Below, one piece after another: positions 8,627 through 15,706 of a DNA stretch of 29,988 bases. Made by a program: the position numbers and the translations under genes. Each line of letters begins with the position of its first letter. Position 1 is the stretch's first letter. The notes beneath the pieces are model-generated. The model saw nothing but the letters and a program-made list of their open reading frames with translations, had not been told where the DNA came from and did not search any database. This stretch comes from Spirochaetia bacterium. GTDB taxonomy: Bacteria > Spirochaetota > Spirochaetia > Treponematales > Breznakiellaceae. The stretch is taken from contig BNUU01000023.1 of assembly GCA_025997595.1 (NCBI GenBank), forward strand, positions 1-29,988. The letters run 5' to 3'.

Positions 8627-9826
8627 ATGAAACATTTTGCCAATTTCGCATTCCAGATGTATACGGAAATTGTCTTCGGTAAGGGAACCGAAGCGGAGGC
8701 GGGTAATTTGATCCGGAAATACGGCGGATCAAAGGTTTTGCTGATCTACGGCGGCGGGTCCATCAAAAAAAGCGGCCTCTATGACCGGGTGGTAAAGACC
8801 CTCAAGGGCTCGGGGCTTTCCTTTGCGGAGCTGGGGGGAGTGCAGGCCAATCCCCGCCGTTCCCTGGTTGATAAGGGGATCAGGATTGCCCGTGATGAAA
8901 AGGTTGATTTTCTCCTGGCCGTAGGCGGGGGAAGCGCCATTGATACTGCCAAGGCTATCGGCCTGGCCCTTGCCAATGACGGGGAATACTGGAAGTTCTA
9001 TAACGGAATCCCGGCGGAAAAGATGGCCCCCGTGGGAACCATCCATACCATTTCCGCGGCGGGGAGCGAGACCAGTAATTCCACCGTTCTGGTAGACGAT
9101 GTCACCCCCGGCGGCCGCAAGCAGGGCCTGGGATGGCCCCCCTGCCGCCCGGTTTTCGCCATCATGAACCCGGAACTGACCTATTCGGTTTCGGCGTATC
9201 AGACTGCCGCCGGCTCGTCGGATATTCTGGCCCATACGGTGAGCCGGTACTTCTGCGCCGCAGCCAGCCGCCTGGGTGACGAATATGCCGAAGGTACCAT
9301 GCGGACGGTGGTGAAATATGCCCCCATAGCCATAGCAAAGCCCGATGATTACGAAGCCAGGGCGGAACTGATGCTGGCAGGTTCCTTTAGCCATAACGAT
9401 GTTACCGGTATCGGCCGTTCCGGTCCCAAGGGGGGCGAACATGCCCTGGTTACCCAGCTTTCAGGGTACTACGATACCGCCCACGGCGCGGATCTTGCGA
9501 TGATTATGCCTGCGTGGCTTCAGTACATTACCGACCATGGCAGCCCGGAACACCTTGCCCGGGTGGCCCAGTTCGGGGTTAAGGTATTCGGCGCCCACCC
9601 TGATATGGCGGATGTAAAAGCCACCGCCAATGAAGGCCTGTACCATTTCCGCAGTTGGGTGAAATCCATCGGTATGCCCCTGACCCTTAAGGAACACGGA
9701 ATCCCCGCGGGGGATCTGCAGGCGGTTATCCGGCGCTGTCTCGACTCCCAGAAGGGCACGGTAAAGGGGTTTATGGATCTAGGCGAAGAGGCGGTGACCG
9801 CCATTTTCTCCTCAATTGTGGAATAA
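8627..9826 (+). CDS. iron-containing alcohol dehydrogenase (butanol dehydrogenase/YqhD-like)
   Basis: NAD(P)H-dependent, metal-dependent group III alcohol dehydrogenase of 399 residues that would reduce an aldehyde to an alcohol. The dinucleotide-binding motif GGGSAIDTAKAIG is present. The four metal ligands can be assigned as Asp199 and His203 (SSDILAHTV), His272 (GEHALV) and His286 (DTAHGAD); the spacing of the last two (14 residues) matches YqhD. The start is ATG 8627, after the strong ribosome-binding site GAGAGGAGAAGG; an in-frame upstream ATG at 8573 lies inside the hairpin region. It follows the GRE by 80 bases, which suggests it disposes of an aldehyde made by the GRE and regenerates oxidised cofactor. 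The actual aldehyde and cofactor preference are not evident. Confidence 0.93.
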   Translation: MKHFANFAFQMYTEIVFGKGTEAEAGNLIRKYGGSKVLLIYGGGSIKKSGLYDRVVKTLKGSGLSFAELGGVQANPRRSLVDKGIRIARDEKVDFLLAVGGGSAIDTAKAIGLALANDGEYWKFYNGIPAEKMAPVGTIHTISAAGSETSNSTVLVDDVTPGGRKQGLGWPPCRPVFAIMNPELTYSVSAYQTAAGSSDILAHTVSRYFCAAASRLGDEYAEGTMRTVVKYAPIAIAKPDDYEARAELMLAGSFSHNDVTGIGRSGPKGGEHALVTQLSGYYDTAHGADLAMIMPAWLQYITDHGSPEHLARVAQFGVKVFGAHPDMADVKATANEGLYHFRSWVKSIGMPLTLKEHGIPAGDLQAVIRRCLDSQKGTVKGFMDLGEEAVTAIFSSIVE

Positions 9827-9880
9827 TTCGGCAAATAATTTCATTAATCAAAAATATATTTTGAAAAAGCACGATTTTTA

Positions 9881-9910
9881 TTGACAAAGGATTAAAGAGG
9901 CCCGTATAAT
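9881..9910 (+). promoter_or_regulatory. consensus sigma-70 promoter for the first sugar-importer operon
   Basis: TTGACA (9881-9886), an 18-base spacer and TATAAT (9905-9910): both hexamers match the vegetative consensus exactly. Transcription would begin near 9917, just before the palindrome at 9921, leaving a structured leader of about 130 bases before the permease start at 10050. Confidence 0.85.
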
Positions 9911-9920
9911 TCAGATACTA

Positions 9921-9957
9921 GATTTGTTCGGCAACTTGGTTAGTTGCCGAACAAGTC
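9921..9957 (+). repeat. leader palindrome P2 (16-bp stem)
   Basis: Arms GATTTGTTCGGCAACT and AGTTGCCGAACAAGTC pair over 16 positions with one G-U wobble and a five-base TGGTT loop. It lies immediately after the predicted transcription start. The arms differ from P1 at CGGCAACT versus CGATAACT, and both sides change together, so pairing is kept. Confidence 0.85.
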
Positions 9958-9959
9958 CT

Positions 9960-9987
9960 GCAAAATACTCTGTATTTTGCGTTTTTT
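9960..9987 (+). terminator. terminator-like hairpin inside the leader (possible attenuator)
   Basis: A perfect 9-base-pair stem (GCAAAATAC / GTATTTTGC) with a TCT loop is followed by G and six T residues. The form is that of an intrinsic terminator, but the stem is AT-rich, so it may be inefficient. It lies between a consensus promoter and the first permease gene, where it could only attenuate that operon. A near copy occurs at 14608-14635. Confidence 0.55.
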
Positions 9988-9994
9988 AATGGTT

Positions 9995-10024
9995 GTTGTT
10001 CAATAACTGAAGTTATTGAACAAC
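9995..10024 (+). repeat. leader palindrome P3 (14-bp stem)
   Basis: Arms GTTGTTCAATAACT and AGTTATTGAACAAC are perfect complements with a two-base GA loop. It ends 15 bases before the AGGAAAAAAG ribosome-binding region of the permease gene. Its arms can also pair with those of P2 with few mismatches, allowing alternative leader folds. Confidence 0.85.
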
Positions 10025-10049
10025 TCTACTATATATTGCAGGAAAAAAG

Positions 10050-10985
10050 ATGGGACAATCAGGCATCAACAAAAACGGGTTCCGGTATGAATTCATAAAA
10101 AACAAGACTCTGTTTTTTATGGTTGCGCCCGCGGTGTTGTTGGTATTTGTTTTGCAGTACCTCCCCATGGCAGGACTGGTCCTTGCGTTCAAGAATTACC
10201 GCTATGACCTGGGTGTTTTCGGCAGCGCGTGGAACGGACTGGACAATTTCCGGTATCTGTTTTTGTCCGGTACCGGACTGCTCATTACCCGTAATACCTT
10301 TTTATATAATCTCATTAATCTGATTACTTCCCAGGGCCTTGCCATCATTATTGCGGTTATCATTTCAGAAATGCGGGTTAAGGGGTATAAGAAATTCTGC
10401 CAGTCGGTAATTTTTCTTCCCTATTTCATTTCCTGGGTTATTGTCGGTACCTTTGTGTATAATATTTTCAGCTTTGAAACCGGGGTAATGAACAACCTGC
10501 TCAAGTCCTTTAGCCGCGAGCCGGTGAATGTCTATTCCATTCCCTCCGTATGGCCCTTTATCATCTGCGCCTTCAATGCCTGGAAATGGTGCGGGTACAA
10601 TTCAATTATTTATATAGCCGCCATCACGGCCATAGATGCGGAATGTTTTGAAGCCGCCGATATTGACGGGGCCAATATTTTTCAAAAGATAGGGTATATC
10701 ACCTTTCCTTCTATCCGCCCGACCATTATCATCATGCTGCTTTTGCAGGTAGGCCGGATACTGCGGGGAGATTTTGAAATGTTCTATCAGATCGTCGGCA
10801 ATAACGGGCAGCTTTTCAATGCTACCGATGTAATAGACACCTATGTGTTCCGTTCCCTGCTGACCAGCGCCAATCTTGGCATGACTGCGGCGGCATCCCT
10901 GTACCAGTCGGTTCTGTGTTTTATCATCATCATCGCCGTAAATAATCTTGTCAAAAAGGTGGAGGCCGATTATGCCTTGTTTTAA
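10050..10985 (+). CDS. ABC sugar transporter permease, LplB type (importer 1)
   Basis: Inner-membrane permease of a carbohydrate uptake (CUT1-like) importer, 311 residues. The N-terminal region has the LplB-family pattern YLPMAGLVLAFKNYRYDLGVFGSAW, and the EAA loop reads EAADIDGANIFQKIGYITFPSI near residue 205. About six membrane segments are visible. The ATG follows GCAGGAAAAAAG. It is first in a three-gene operon with a second permease 18 bases downstream and then a binding protein. No ATPase gene accompanies it, which is usual in this subfamily, where a shared MsmX-like ATPase encoded elsewhere is used. The substrate is probably an oligosaccharide or sugar derivative by family; nothing in the sequence fixes it. 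Confidence 0.93.
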   Translation: MGQSGINKNGFRYEFIKNKTLFFMVAPAVLLVFVLQYLPMAGLVLAFKNYRYDLGVFGSAWNGLDNFRYLFLSGTGLLITRNTFLYNLINLITSQGLAIIIAVIISEMRVKGYKKFCQSVIFLPYFISWVIVGTFVYNIFSFETGVMNNLLKSFSREPVNVYSIPSVWPFIICAFNAWKWCGYNSIIYIAAITAIDAECFEAADIDGANIFQKIGYITFPSIRPTIIIMLLLQVGRILRGDFEMFYQIVGNNGQLFNATDVIDTYVFRSLLTSANLGMTAAASLYQSVLCFIIIIAVNNLVKKVEADYALF

Positions 10986-11003
10986 TTCGACAGGAGAACA
11001 GCA

Positions 11004-11921
11004 ATGAGCGCCGGGAAAGGCCGCCTTTTTGGCGGCAGCATAAAAACCTCAAAAACTACCCTGGTTTTTTATATCATCAGCTACGTATTAATTACTGTTA
11101 TTGCCCTTGCATGCCTTTTGCCCTTTATCATGCTTGTTTCCGGTTCCTTTACTTCGGAACAGGTTATTCGCTTTCAGGGCTATGGCATTCTGCCAAAGGA
11201 CTTCACCCTGGAAGCCTATGAGCTGGTATTCAAGCACCCGGAAAAAATAATACTTGCCTACGGCGTTTCCCTATACATCACCGTCGTAGGAACCGTTGCC
11301 GGCCTGTTCCTGACCACCATGACCGCCTATGTCATCAGCAGAAAATCCTTCAAATACCGGAACGCCTTTTCCTTCTTCTTTTATTTTACCACCCTCTTTA
11401 ACGGCGGTATGGTCTGTACCTATATTTTTTACATCCGTTACCTGCATCTTAAGGATAACCTGCTGGCGCTTATCCTGCCCGGAATATTCAATATTTTTTA
11501 TTTGCTGATCATGCGCAGTTTTGTTGCCGCAATTCCCCAGGCGCTGATCGAATCGGCAAAGATTGACGGCGCCGGGGAATTCAAGATCTTTACCCGGATT
11601 GTTCTTCCCCTCTTGCCCGCAGGGCTGGCTACGATTGGACTCTTTATCGCTTTGAACTACTGGAACGGCTGGTACAATGCCATGCTGTTTATGACTACCG
11701 CATCCAAGTACCCATTGCAGTATATGCTTTACAATTTATTGATGCAGGCCCAGGTGATGGCGCAGATTGCGAGCCAGGCGGGTATTACCGTTGAAAACCT
11801 GCCGGGCAATTCCCTTAAACTGGCGACCGCCGTCATTGCCACGGGGCCGGTTATCCTGTTTTACCCCTATGTACAGAAATATTTTATAAAGGGCGTGACC
11901 ATTGGATCGGTAAAAGGCTGA
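11004..11921 (+). CDS. ABC sugar transporter permease, LplC/YtcP type (importer 1)
   Basis: Partner permease to the LplB-type protein, 305 residues. The segment ALACLLPFIMLVSGSFTSEQ is typical of the YtcP/LplC branch, and the EAA loop is ESAKIDGAGEFKIFTRIVLPLL near residue 180. The C-terminus ends FIKGVTIGSVKG, the family's characteristic tail, which is also found in the second importer's permease. The ATG has the ribosome-binding site CAGGAG at good spacing. It is co-transcribed with its neighbours, and the binding-protein gene begins about 50 bases after it. Confidence 0.93.
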   Translation: MSAGKGRLFGGSIKTSKTTLVFYIISYVLITVIALACLLPFIMLVSGSFTSEQVIRFQGYGILPKDFTLEAYELVFKHPEKIILAYGVSLYITVVGTVAGLFLTTMTAYVISRKSFKYRNAFSFFFYFTTLFNGGMVCTYIFYIRYLHLKDNLLALILPGIFNIFYLLIMRSFVAAIPQALIESAKIDGAGEFKIFTRIVLPLLPAGLATIGLFIALNYWNGWYNAMLFMTTASKYPLQYMLYNLLMQAQVMAQIASQAGITVENLPGNSLKLATAVIATGPVILFYPYVQKYFIKGVTIGSVKG

Positions 11922-11973
11922 TCTGCGGGAATGCGGATCGGTTAAGTATATATGCAAGGATAGGAGGCGGAAC

Positions 11974-13494
11974 ATGAAAAGGAAAATGCATTTTTTTGCA
12001 TCGGCAGCAGTTTTTACACTGCTGTTCATCGTAGCGCAGGCGGGGTTTGCCGGCGGTTCTTCAGACAAGGGTAAAGGAGGGGCCACCGGGGTATTGGATA
12101 CATCAAAACGCGTTGAACTGACCCTCTATATTATTGGCAATGAACCGCCCAAGCAGGCTGAGCTGTATGAAAATTTCAACAGGATCGCCCTTGAGAAATT
12201 GAACTGCACCTTAAAAACCATCTGGCTGACCTGGGGCGAATACCGGAACAAGTACCCCCTGATCTTCTCATCCGGCGAGGCCTTTGACATGGCTTATGCG
12301 GCAACCTGGCTCAATTTCCCCATCATGGCGCAGAAGGGCGCTTTTAAGCAGCTTGATGAACTTTTCCCGCAGTACGCTCCCAAAAACTATGCAAGGCAGA
12401 GCGCCACGGCCAAACGGCAGGGCTCGGTAGGGGGCCATATCTACGGCATCCCCACCCTCCAGGCTACCTATGGGGTCTATGGCGCCATTTACCGCGCCGA
12501 TCTTGCCACGGCCCACGGGTGGGACGGCAAGATGGAGACCTTTGAGGATATGGAAAGGTATTTTGAAATCATCAAAAAGAATTACCCCGCCATGGAACCC
12601 ATCCAGATCCTTTCTGAAGGTTCAAACATCGACGACGCCTGGATGATGAACCGGGGATTCTACCATTCCAAGGGCGGGTATAATGATTTCATGTTCCTGG
12701 ATCCCTCCCAGGCAAACCCGAAATTGTTTACCTACTACGAATATGACAAAATTCAGGAATTCCTTTCCATGATTGTCCGCTGGAACGAACGGGGGTATTT
12801 CCCCAAGTCCGCCCTTTCCGATACGGATAACGAGAAAGTGCAGAACGGCAAGGCAGCCCTTCGCCTCCACAACATAGATACCTATGACGGCATTTACCGG
12901 GCCCGCCCCGACTGGGATATCCGCTGGTGCAACTTTGTAAAGGATGTGTCCCACAATGCCTTTACCAACGATGTACTGGTAATCCCCTCCACCGCGAAGA
13001 ACCCCGAAAGGGCCCTCGCCCTGTGGGAGCTTATTACCAATGATGAAGAGGCCTTCCGGGCTTTCTTCTACGGCGTCGAAGGGAAGAGCTATGAGCTGGT
13101 AAAGAACGGCAACAAGACTTCAATACGGGCCATCAATATCACTGATTATGCGTTTAGCAATATGTGGGCGGCCCGTACCAACGAATTTTATCTGCCCATC
13201 GCCGGGGCCCCGGCTGATTTGCAGGGGTATAAGGACGGTTATGAGTCCAGGATCAAGGAAGGGGTGGGTACTGAAAAGTTCCGGTCCTTTAATATTGATA
13301 CTTCTTCCATAGAGAATGAATACGCTGCCTGCCTTGCTGTCCATCAGCAGTACTGGTGGCCCCTGGAACTGGCCTATGTGGATGTAGTCAAGGGTCTGGC
13401 GGAGTATCAGGAAAAAATGAAGGCCGCCGGCATTGACAAGGTAAAGCAGGTTGTCCAGGCGCAGCTTGACGCATACGTTGCCAGCCTGAAATAG
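11974..13494 (+). CDS. ABC sugar-binding protein, SBP family 1 (importer 1)
   Basis: Extracytoplasmic binding protein of 506 residues for importer 1. The N-terminus is a signal peptide (MKRKMHFFASAAVFTLLFI, then VAQAGFAGGSSDKG). There is no lipobox cysteine; the FAGG(S)SDK junction is common in Treponema binding proteins. Its length and domain plan match the LplA-like family. The start is well supported by AGGAGG seven bases upstream. It ends the operon and is followed by two terminator-like hairpins. It is clearly diverged from the binding protein of importer 2 (16624-18147), so the two systems probably bind different ligands. Confidence 0.92.
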   Translation: MKRKMHFFASAAVFTLLFIVAQAGFAGGSSDKGKGGATGVLDTSKRVELTLYIIGNEPPKQAELYENFNRIALEKLNCTLKTIWLTWGEYRNKYPLIFSSGEAFDMAYAATWLNFPIMAQKGAFKQLDELFPQYAPKNYARQSATAKRQGSVGGHIYGIPTLQATYGVYGAIYRADLATAHGWDGKMETFEDMERYFEIIKKNYPAMEPIQILSEGSNIDDAWMMNRGFYHSKGGYNDFMFLDPSQANPKLFTYYEYDKIQEFLSMIVRWNERGYFPKSALSDTDNEKVQNGKAALRLHNIDTYDGIYRARPDWDIRWCNFVKDVSHNAFTNDVLVIPSTAKNPERALALWELITNDEEAFRAFFYGVEGKSYELVKNGNKTSIRAINITDYAFSNMWAARTNEFYLPIAGAPADLQGYKDGYESRIKEGVGTEKFRSFNIDTSSIENEYAACLAVHQQYWWPLELAYVDVVKGLAEYQEKMKAAGIDKVKQVVQAQLDAYVASLK

Positions 13495-13513
13495 CCTGTT
13501 CGTATCATTAGAA

Positions 13514-13552
13514 TTGTTCAATAACTGGAGTTATTGAACAACCCTCTTTTTT
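13514..13552 (+). terminator. palindrome P4 acting as intrinsic terminator
   Basis: Perfect 13-base arms TTGTTCAATAACT and AGTTATTGAACAA with a GG loop are followed by CCCTC and six T residues. It begins 19 bases after the binding-protein stop. It belongs to the same palindrome family as P1-P3 and P5-P6, and here it has clear terminator context. Confidence 0.75.
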
Positions 13553-13553
13553 G

Positions 13554-13589
13554 AAGGCGGAAGCGGTTTTGGCTGTTTCCGCCTTTTTT
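13554..13589 (+). terminator. second, tandem intrinsic terminator
   Basis: The stem AAGGCGGAA / TTCCGCCTT, with possible further pairing inside the 14-base loop (AGC/GCT), runs into a tract of six T residues. This GC-richer hairpin backs up the palindrome just before it and should end the importer 1 transcript ahead of the convergent IclR gene. Confidence 0.82.
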
Positions 13590-13651
13590 CCCCTTGGGGG
13601 CTGCGGCCCCAATTCAACTTACCTTTAACGGAACCGCGGTATCAGGAAAAT

Positions 13652-14449
13652 TTACGGAGTTTTTTGCCCGGCGGTTTCGTCGTAGCCTAACAGTATGGAA
13701 AGCTGTTTTGAAACCATGAATAACTGGGAAAGATTATCCTGAATTTTCTGGACCTGCATGCGGGCGGAAGGCCCGGTTACGCTCAGGCCGGCAATAATTT
13801 CCCCGGTATAGTTCCGGATGGGGATCGCGACACAGCGCATGCCTATTTCGCATTCTTCGTTATCAATAGAATAATTTTGTTCCTGAATTTGCTTTAATTC
13901 GTTTTTCAGCTCCCGGTAGGTGTTAATGGTATTCTGTGTGGGCTTGATGGAGCCCTTTACCCGGATGTATTCAACCAGCTGTTCATCGGAATAATTGGAA
14001 AGCATCAGCTTTCCCGATCCGGTACAGTGCATGGGCGCCCGTTTGCCGATAAAATTGAAGGACTTTAGCATGTTATCGGGGCCGTCATGGGTGGCTACAT
14101 ACACTACCGATTGATCCTGCTCAATGGAAAGGCAGCTTACCTCATTAAAAAGGGCGGAGAGCTTTTTTAAAAAGGGCTTTGCGTAAATTACCAGGGTATT
14201 GTTTGTGAGCAGCCGGTAAGACAGGGTGCATATTTTCATGGTAAGCATGTAACGGCGGGTATCTTCTTCCTGCCGGACATAGCCGTTTTTTTCCAGGGAC
14301 ATCAAAAACCGTGAAGTGGTGCTGCTGTTCATGCCTAAACCCACGGAAATGGTTTGCAGGCGGACCGGCTCCCTGGCATTGGCCAGATATTCCAGAATGG
14401 CCATTACCTTACTGGTAGAATGATTCAGCTGGGGCCTCTTTTCGATCAT
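13652..14449 (-). CDS. IclR-family transcriptional regulator
   Basis: DNA-binding regulator of about 265 residues. The N-terminal winged helix-turn-helix (LQTISVGLGMNSSTTSRFLMSLEKNGYV) is followed by the IclR effector-binding domain, with conserved pieces such as MHCTGSGKLMLS and CEIGMRCVAIPIRNYTGEIIAGLSVTGPSARM. The start is ATG 14449: it follows AGAGG by eight bases, and a longer in-frame start at 14500 would fall inside the promoter. It is the only regulator in the window and stands between the two importer/GRE cassettes, so it is the best candidate to control one or both. Effectors of this family are often small organic acids or aromatics. It is convergent with importer 1 and divergent from importer 2. 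Confidence 0.93.
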   Translation of the reverse strand: MIEKRPQLNHSTSKVMAILEYLANAREPVRLQTISVGLGMNSSTTSRFLMSLEKNGYVRQEEDTRRYMLTMKICTLSYRLLTNNTLVIYAKPFLKKLSALFNEVSCLSIEQDQSVVYVATHDGPDNMLKSFNFIGKRAPMHCTGSGKLMLSNYSDEQLVEYIRVKGSIKPTQNTINTYRELKNELKQIQEQNYSIDNEECEIGMRCVAIPIRNYTGEIIAGLSVTGPSARMQVQKIQDNLSQLFMVSKQLSILLGYDETAGQKTP

Positions 14450-14471
14450 ATAAATACCTCTTCTTGTAAGT

Positions 14472-14500
14472 ATTATACCATAGGCTCCGGAAAGTTTCAA
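14472..14500 (-). promoter_or_regulatory. promoter of the IclR gene
   Basis: Read on the minus strand: TTGAAA (14500-14495), a 17-base spacer and TATAAT (14477-14472). Transcription would begin near 14465, giving a leader of about 16 bases with a good ribosome-binding site before ATG 14449. This supports the shorter start chosen for the regulator. Confidence 0.75.
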
Positions 14501-14569
14501 TAATCAAAATGGATTTTTTCCATAAATTTATATTAATAAAAATATATAAGTTTTGATATTCAAAAAATA

Positions 14570-14605
14570 GATGTGTTCGACAAAGGGTTAGCTGCCGAAC
14601 AGATC
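14570..14605 (+). repeat. degenerate palindrome P5
   Basis: Counterpart of P2. The left arm begins GATGTGTTCGAC and the right arm ends GCCGAACAGATC; about ten of twelve positions still pair. The inner part of the stem has decayed through substitutions and a one-base loss relative to P2, which suggests weaker constraint on this copy. Confidence 0.65.
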
Positions 14606-14607
14606 CT

Positions 14608-14635
14608 GCAAAATACTCCGTATTTTGTATTTTTT
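14608..14635 (+). terminator. second copy of the terminator-like hairpin
   Basis: The stem GCAAAATAC / GTATTTTGT (last pair a G-U wobble) with a TCC loop is followed by A and six T residues. It matches 9960-9987 almost base for base. Here it lies upstream of the predicted importer 2 promoter, so it would stop transcription entering from the left and not act as a leader attenuator for that promoter. Confidence 0.5.
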
Positions 14636-14642
14636 AATGGTT

Positions 14643-14673
14643 GTTGTTCAATAACTGAAGTTTATCGAACAAC
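14643..14673 (+). repeat. palindrome P6
   Basis: The left arm GTTGTTCAATAACT is identical to P3. The right arm AGTTTATCGAACAAC carries one inserted T and one T-to-C change, so pairing is slightly imperfect around a GA loop. It closes the 109-base duplicated element. Confidence 0.75.
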
Positions 14674-14701
14674 TCTATTAAAAGAAATAAAAATTTTTTA
14701 T

Positions 14702-14730
14702 TTGACATTTTGATAAAAGAGAGCTAGAAT
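14702..14730 (+). promoter_or_regulatory. near-consensus sigma-70 promoter for importer 2
   Basis: TTGACA (14702-14707), an exact 17-base spacer and TAGAAT (14725-14730, one mismatch to TATAAT). Transcription would begin near 14737, about 53 bases before the chosen start of the permease gene, and would exclude palindromes P5 and P6 from the message. Confidence 0.8.
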
Positions 14731-14789
14731 TAACCAATTAATTGCAAAAATTGGCGGTACCATTTGAATATCAAAATTGGGGGGTTGTT

Positions 14790-15692
14790 TTGACCTTAAA
14801 AAAAGGCTTGGTAAATTACTGGCAGGTATATGTGCTTATGTCTATAGGCATCGTCTGCTACATTTTGTTCAGAATTTTACCGATTTGGGGGTTTGCCCTT
14901 GCCTTCGTGGATTACAATGTGGTGGGAGGTATCTTCAAGAGTAAATTCATCGGCCTCTATCACTTTGCTAATCTGTTAGGTGATCCCCGTTTCTTCCGGA
15001 TGCTGCGGAATTCCCTGGCTATCAGTATGATTAATTTGGTATTTGCCTTTCCCGCGCCCATTCTGCTCGCCCTGGTTTTGAATGAAATCCGCAACAGGCA
15101 ATACCAGCGCTTTTCCCAAACTATTGTGTATCTGCCCTACTTTCTTTCCTGGCCGGTTATCAGGGGGATAACCTTCTTCCTGTTCAGCATGGATATCGGC
15201 ATTGTTAACAAGGCTATTATGTATTTTGGGGGGGATGCTGTCCGCTTCCTTTCCAATCCCGATACCTTTTGGTGGGTGCTGCTTTTACAAAACATCTGGC
15301 GGGATCTGGGCTGGAATTCCATCATTTATCTGGCCGCAATTACCCAGATAGATCTGGCCCTGTACGAAGCCGCAACGGTAGACGGGGCGACCCGCCTGCA
15401 GCAGATGATGCGGATTACCCTGCCATGCCTTATTCCGACGGTGGTTGTTATGTTCCTTATGCGCCTGGGCAGGTTCCTTGACGTTTCTTTTGAGCAGGTT
15501 TTGCTCATGACCAGCGATTATGTAACCAGTGTTTCCGAAATATTCGATACCTATGCCTACCGGGTGGGTATTCAGAACGGGAATTACAGCATTGGTACTG
15601 CGGTAGGATTTTTCAAGAGTATCGTCAGCTTGGGGTTGGTACTCGCTTCCAACTGGGCCATTAAGAAGTCCGGTCACGAAGGGATGTTTTAA
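14790..15692 (+). CDS. ABC sugar transporter permease, LplB type (importer 2)
   Basis: First permease of the second carbohydrate importer, about 300 residues. The N-terminal membrane segment is followed by the LplB-like FRILPIWGFALAFVDYN, and the EAA loop reads EAATVDGATRLQQMMRITLPCL near residue 200. No ATG is suitably placed. TTG 14790 is preferred because a run of six G residues ends five bases upstream; an earlier TTG at 14742 has no ribosome-binding site. It shares the plan of the importer 1 permease but differs at many positions, so the duplication is old or the genes were acquired separately. Its partner begins 14 bases downstream. Confidence 0.92.
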   Translation: MTLKKGLVNYWQVYVLMSIGIVCYILFRILPIWGFALAFVDYNVVGGIFKSKFIGLYHFANLLGDPRFFRMLRNSLAISMINLVFAFPAPILLALVLNEIRNRQYQRFSQTIVYLPYFLSWPVIRGITFFLFSMDIGIVNKAIMYFGGDAVRFLSNPDTFWWVLLLQNIWRDLGWNSIIYLAAITQIDLALYEAATVDGATRLQQMMRITLPCLIPTVVVMFLMRLGRFLDVSFEQVLLMTSDYVTSVSEIFDTYAYRVGIQNGNYSIGTAVGFFKSIVSLGLVLASNWAIKKSGHEGMF

Positions 15693-15706
15693 AAGGAAGG
15701 CGGCAG

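Larger units (their letters stand above)
14450..14789. other. intergenic region between IclR and importer 2
   Basis: This stretch of about 340 bases is AT-rich and holds no convincing gene. From left to right it contains the IclR promoter on the minus strand, an AT-rich tract (about 14510-14568), a 109-base element nearly identical to the importer 1 leader (14569-14677), and a near-consensus rightward promoter (14702-14730). The remaining bases up to 14789 form the importer 2 leader and include the G-run used as its ribosome-binding site. Confidence 0.7.

Noticed and set aside
14449..14500. Longer start for the IclR regulator at 14500
   Set aside because: It would place the start inside a well-formed minus-strand promoter (TTGAAA-17-TATAAT), and the extra 17 residues match nothing in the family.
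6121..14673. CRISPR array or insertion-sequence ends as an explanation for the repeated palindromes
   Set aside because: Spacing between copies is irregular and spans kilobases of ordinary genes, there are no cas or transposase genes, and no target-site duplications are visible.
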